Below, one piece after another: positions 5,305 to 7,310 of a stretch of DNA of 7,310 bases. Under the pieces are notes generated by a model. That model ran no database searches. It was not told the DNA's origin and saw nothing but the letters and a program-made list of their open reading frames with translations. Source of the DNA: Candidatus Omnitrophota bacterium (GTDB lineage: Bacteria > Omnitrophota > Gorgyraeia > Zapsychrales > Fredricksoniimonadaceae). Position numbers and translations under genes: made by a program. Location: positions 1 to 7,310 of the forward strand of contig JAGNTT010000095.1 of NCBI GenBank assembly GCA_017987425.1. The letters run 5' to 3'. Each line of letters opens with the position of its first letter. The first letter of the stretch is position 1.

Positions 5305-6502
5305 CGGTCTTCGGAGCCTCCGTCTTCGGGACGTTGGTATTAGGATTAGTCCGCTCATTTTGAGTGTTCAAACAGGAGTTAAGGACTTTTATAAAACGGT
5401 CAATGTCGTTGCGGGTATTATGAATATGCGGAGAGGCGCGCAGCATTCCCTTCCAGAACGCCAGAAATATCCCCATGTCCTTGAGCTTGTTCATCAGAGC
5501 CGCATTGTTATGAGGATCCTGATGAGAAAAAACAACCAGGTTCGACCGCGCTGCGGGTTCCGTCGGAGAAATAATCTTAAATTGATTCTTGTCGATGCCG
5601 TCAATGATCATGCCGACAAGCTGCTGATTATATTGCGTCACTTTGTCCATACCGATCTTGCCGAGATAATTGATGGACGCGGTCCAGGGCACATAGTTAA
5701 AAAAGTTCGCCGTACCGAACACATCGTAATGACGAGCAGTCTTGAGTTCAAAAGAACCGACCGGATCGGTGCTGTTGAGCTGCTGTTCATCGAGAACGGT
5801 TTGCCAGTACGCGCTGTTGTACTGAAGTTTTTCGCGGACCTCCTGTTTCATCCAGCAGAAACCGGTGCCGTACGGCCCCAGAAGCCATTTGTATCCCGCG
5901 CAAACAACTGCATCCACCGGAAGGGCGGCAATATCGACGCTGAACGCGCCGATCGCCTGCGAACAGTTCAAAACAAAAATGACCCCCTTCTCACGACAGA
6001 AATTGCCGATCGCAACCGGATCGATCTTGTGCCCGGTGAATGTATGCACCCAGGAAAGGCAAAGCACTTTGGTCGACGGTGTGACCGCCGCTTTAATTTC
6101 ATCCAGTGTCAGCACATGGCCGTTCGGTTTCAGTTCACGCACCTGCACGCCTTTTTTCCTGAGCGCCATCCAAGGCAAAAGATTGGTCGGAAAATCATTC
6201 TGCATCAGAAGCACTTCATCGCCCTGAACCAGAGTCAGACCGTTGGCCAGAAGATTAATGCCGTACGTGGCGCTGTTTCCTAAAATAATGTCATGCGGAT
6301 CCGCATGAATCAGGTTACCAATCGCCTGTCTTAATTGCTGCGGAACTCCAAGAAATTTCGAAACAGTCAACTGAAACGGCTGAAGCTTCCATTCAACGGC
6401 GTCCTTGAGCGCCTCCATAGCCGTATGCGGCACTGGCCCTTCACTGGCCACGTTGAGCCAGATTTTCCCATCGAAAGGACCGAAGTCTCTATAAGCGTTC
6501 AC
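5147..6502 (-). CDS. Class V aminotransferase-fold PLP enzyme with a repetitive acidic/lysine tail
   Basis: 451 residues from the GTG at 6502, of which about 1-380 form the fold-type I PLP domain. Seen: W-L-N-x-A-S-E-G-P-V-P near the N-terminus, G-N-S-A-T-Y-G-I-N (75-83, cofactor phosphate loop), S-W-V-H-T-F-T-G (150-157), the Schiff-base K205 in C-A-G-Y-K-W-L-L-G-P-Y-G-T-G, and R355 in M-L-R-A-S-P-H-I-H-N-T, the usual substrate-carboxylate Arg. It resembles the cysteine desulfurase/isopenicillin-N epimerase branch, but the substrate cannot be named. The position that normally holds the Asp pairing with the PLP ring nitrogen (V-D-x-x-Q) is N179 in V-L-N-C-S-Q. Residues 387-451 are thirteen pentapeptide repeats absent from the core family, probably disordered. 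A strong AAGGAG 5 bases upstream fixes the GTG start. It lies 13 bases after the Nudix gene and overlaps the SET gene. Confidence 0.87.
   Translation of the reverse strand: MNAYRDFGPFDGKIWLNVASEGPVPHTAMEALKDAVEWKLQPFQLTVSKFLGVPQQLRQAIGNLIHADPHDIILGNSATYGINLLANGLTLVQGDEVLLMQNDFPTNLLPWMALRKKGVQVRELKPNGHVLTLDEIKAAVTPSTKVLCLSWVHTFTGHKIDPVAIGNFCREKGVIFVLNCSQAIGAFSVDIAALPVDAVVCAGYKWLLGPYGTGFCWMKQEVREKLQYNSAYWQTVLDEQQLNSTDPVGSFELKTARHYDVFGTANFFNYVPWTASINYLGKIGMDKVTQYNQQLVGMIIDGIDKNQFKIISPTEPAARSNLVVFSHQDPHNNAALMNKLKDMGIFLAFWKGMLRASPHIHNTRNDIDRFIKVLNSCLNTQNERTNPNTNVPKTEAPKTDAIKTDVQRNDISKSDASKIDAAEDDVPENDVRENDVAENDVPESGISKTDE
5150..5344. repeat. Degenerate 15-bp tandem repeat, about 13 units, coding in two frames
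   Basis: Thirteen consecutive 15-base units, read on the plus strand as variants of GACATCGTTTTCTGC. The best preserved are 5180-5194, 5195-5209, 5210-5224 and 5225-5239; units at both ends are more degenerate. Because 15 is a multiple of three, both minus-strand frames stay open. The aminotransferase frame gives pentapeptides such as PKTDA, SKSDA, PENDV, RENDV and AENDV (residues 387-451, ending exactly at the stop). The SET frame gives QKTMS, QKTMS, EKMMS, QKMTS. Confidence 0.85.
5317..5321 (-). promoter_or_regulatory. Candidate ribosome binding site for the SET gene
   Basis: GGAGG on the minus strand, 12 bases before the ATG at 5304. The spacing is long but workable, and it is the best Shine-Dalgarno match among the many in-frame ATGs. 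Its location inside the aminotransferase reading frame means ribosomes translating that gene pass over it. Confidence 0.4.
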
Positions 6503-6507
6503 ATGAT

Positions 6508-6513
6508 CTCCTT
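6508..6513 (-). promoter_or_regulatory. Ribosome binding site for the aminotransferase
   Basis: AAGGAG on the minus strand, 5 bases before the GTG at 6502. It decides for GTG: the ATG two bases upstream (6504) is out of frame and is followed at once by a stop. Confidence 0.75.
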
Positions 6514-6515
6514 AC

Positions 6516-6938
6516 TTAAAATTTGTCGAGCACCGATTTAAAAAACTCCTGGTCTTTGGGATGGGTCAGCATGTCCGCAACTTTATGCTTGTCCACCCAA
6601 ACAGCCTGAGGATTGTGAGGATCAATCGGTTTTAAATCCTTCTGGTTTGTCCGAAATACAAAAATATAAATTTTCTTAAATTCGGAACGGTCATCACCTC
6701 CATGCTGACCGATCCGGTAGCGCTGGTAGCTTCCCAAATCTTTTAAAAGTTCAATTTGGGAAACGCCTGATTCTTCATAGATTTCCCGACGGGCGGCGGT
6801 GAGTGCGTCTTCACCCGGATCGATGTGTCCTTTGGGCAGGGACCACGAGGTGCCGTGCTGGCTGACCACGAGGACTTTGCCTTCATCGTTAAGCACAATG
6901 CCGCCGGCGGACTCTGTAATTTTGGCAGGATTTGTCAT
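6516..6938 (-). CDS. Nudix hydrolase (MutT / Ap4A-hydrolase-like)
   Basis: 140 residues, a single Nudix domain. The Nudix box fits G-x5-E-x7-R-E-x2-E-E-x-G: G37, E43, R51-E52, E55-E56, G58-V59, the Mg2+-binding loop-helix-loop that cleaves nucleoside diphosphates linked to another moiety. The preceding strand S-A-G-G-I-V-L and S-W-S-L-P-K-G-H are typical of Nudix proteins resembling diadenosine tetraphosphate hydrolases, so removal of Ap4A or of oxidised nucleotides is plausible; the substrate is not determined by the motif. The ATG follows the queH stop directly (TAG ATG), with an AAGG ribosome site 5 bases upstream inside the end of queH, so the two are co-translated. The stop is 13 bases before the aminotransferase start. 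Confidence 0.9.
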   Translation of the reverse strand: MTNPAKITESAGGIVLNDEGKVLVVSQHGTSWSLPKGHIDPGEDALTAARREIYEESGVSQIELLKDLGSYQRYRIGQHGGDDRSEFKKIYIFVFRTNQKDLKPIDPHNPQAVWVDKHKVADMLTHPKDQEFFKSVLDKF

Positions 6939-7310
6939 CTAAACCTTTTCTATGGCCTGCGGCTTCTCCGCCGAGAGAGCCTCTTCCATTTGCTTTTGTT
7001 CGCCGAAAGAATAAAATTTTTTACCGATGTCTATACGTGCATCGCCGCGGTTAACCCGATGGAGATTGGTGTCACGCAGCGAATACACACAACCGCAATA
7101 TTCCTGCTGATAGAATTCTTCGCGTTTGGCGATCTCATACATCCGCTGAGAACCGCCATGCTTGCGCCAGTTGAACGTCCAGTACGTCATGTCCGAATAA
7201 CGGGCGGCGGCCCTTTCGCCGCAGCCGTTGATCTGTTCCATATTTTTCCAGCGGGAAAGCCCGAGGCTCGATGTGATGACTTTAAAACCATGTTCCGAAG
7301 CATAAAGGGC
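6939..7310 (-). CDS. queH: Epoxyqueuosine reductase QueH, C-terminal part (5' end beyond the right edge)
   Basis: The frame is open through the right edge; the ATG at 7241 is internal, because the family-type residues A-S-E-H-G-F-K-V-I-T-S-S-L-G-L-S-R-W-K-N continue upstream of it. The fragment gives 123 residues. Recognisable QueH segments are S-R-W-K-N-M-E-Q-I-N, Y-W-T-F-N-W-R-K-H-G-G-S-Q-R-M and Y-Q-Q-E-Y-C-G-C-V-Y-S, where C-G-C supplies two of the cysteines that ligate the [4Fe-4S] cluster; the N-terminal C-C motif would lie outside the window. QueH is the non-homologous alternative to cobalamin-dependent QueG and reduces epoxyqueuosine to queuosine at tRNA position 34. The last about 25 residues (after F-Y-S-F-G-E) are Glu/Lys/Gln-rich and not family-specific. 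It is the most upstream gene seen and is directly joined to the Nudix gene. Confidence 0.88.
   Translation of the reverse strand, partial: ALYASEHGFKVITSSLGLSRWKNMEQINGCGERAAARYSDMTYWTFNWRKHGGSQRMYEIAKREEFYQQEYCGCVYSLRDTNLHRVNRGDARIDIGKKFYSFGEQKQMEEALSAEKPQAIEKV

Noticed and set aside
5282..6283. Long open frame on the plus strand (333 codons) opposite the aminotransferase
   Set aside because: The opposite strand carries a clear PLP-enzyme domain with catalytic Lys; the antisense translation shows no recognisable domain and no good ribosome site, so it is a shadow.
7239..7241. ATG as the start of a small gene at the right edge
   Set aside because: The frame continues upstream to the window edge with residues matching QueH, so this Met is internal to a truncated gene.

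Overview
All supported genes in this window lie on the minus strand, so transcription runs from the right edge towards position 1. Eleven protein genes are recognisable, tightly packed, with gaps of 0-40 bases, 4-base stop/start overlaps and one long overlap. The only sizeable non-coding gap is 83 bases (4194-4276). No tRNA, rRNA, CRISPR array, insertion sequence or origin was seen. The organism is a diderm (Gram-negative-type) bacterium: there is an LPS heptose epimerase (hldD) at the left edge and a probable lipoprotein beside it. The mix of a eukaryote-like SET methyltransferase, QueH and a PhoB/PhoR pair would suit a PVC/Omnitrophota-like or deltaproteobacterial lineage, but this is a weak guess; the sequence does not fix the taxon.

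Right block (7310 to 4277, in transcription order): the 3' part of queH (queuosine tRNA modification), a Nudix hydrolase starting directly at the queH stop, a class V PLP aminotransferase-fold enzyme, a SET-domain protein lysine methyltransferase, and the fluoride channel gene crcB/fluC. The aminotransferase ends in 13 degenerate pentapeptide repeats encoded by a 15-bp tandem repeat. The same DNA is read in another frame as the N-terminus of the SET protein. The spacing suggests one operon of loosely related functions.

Left block (4276 to 1): after the 83-base gap, which carries an 11-bp-phased TTAACA-like repeat and a palindrome, come arsC (thioredoxin-type arsenate reductase), a PhoB-family response regulator, a PhoR-family histidine kinase, a PF03773-type permease with a His/Cys-rich loop, a small unassigned lipoprotein and the first 34 codons of hldD. 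The most coherent reading is a phosphate/arsenate-responsive unit: the two-component pair would sense phosphate state, ArsC would reduce arsenate (a phosphate mimic) and the permease could export arsenic species or metal ions. The functional link is inference from gene order; the family assignments themselves are well supported.
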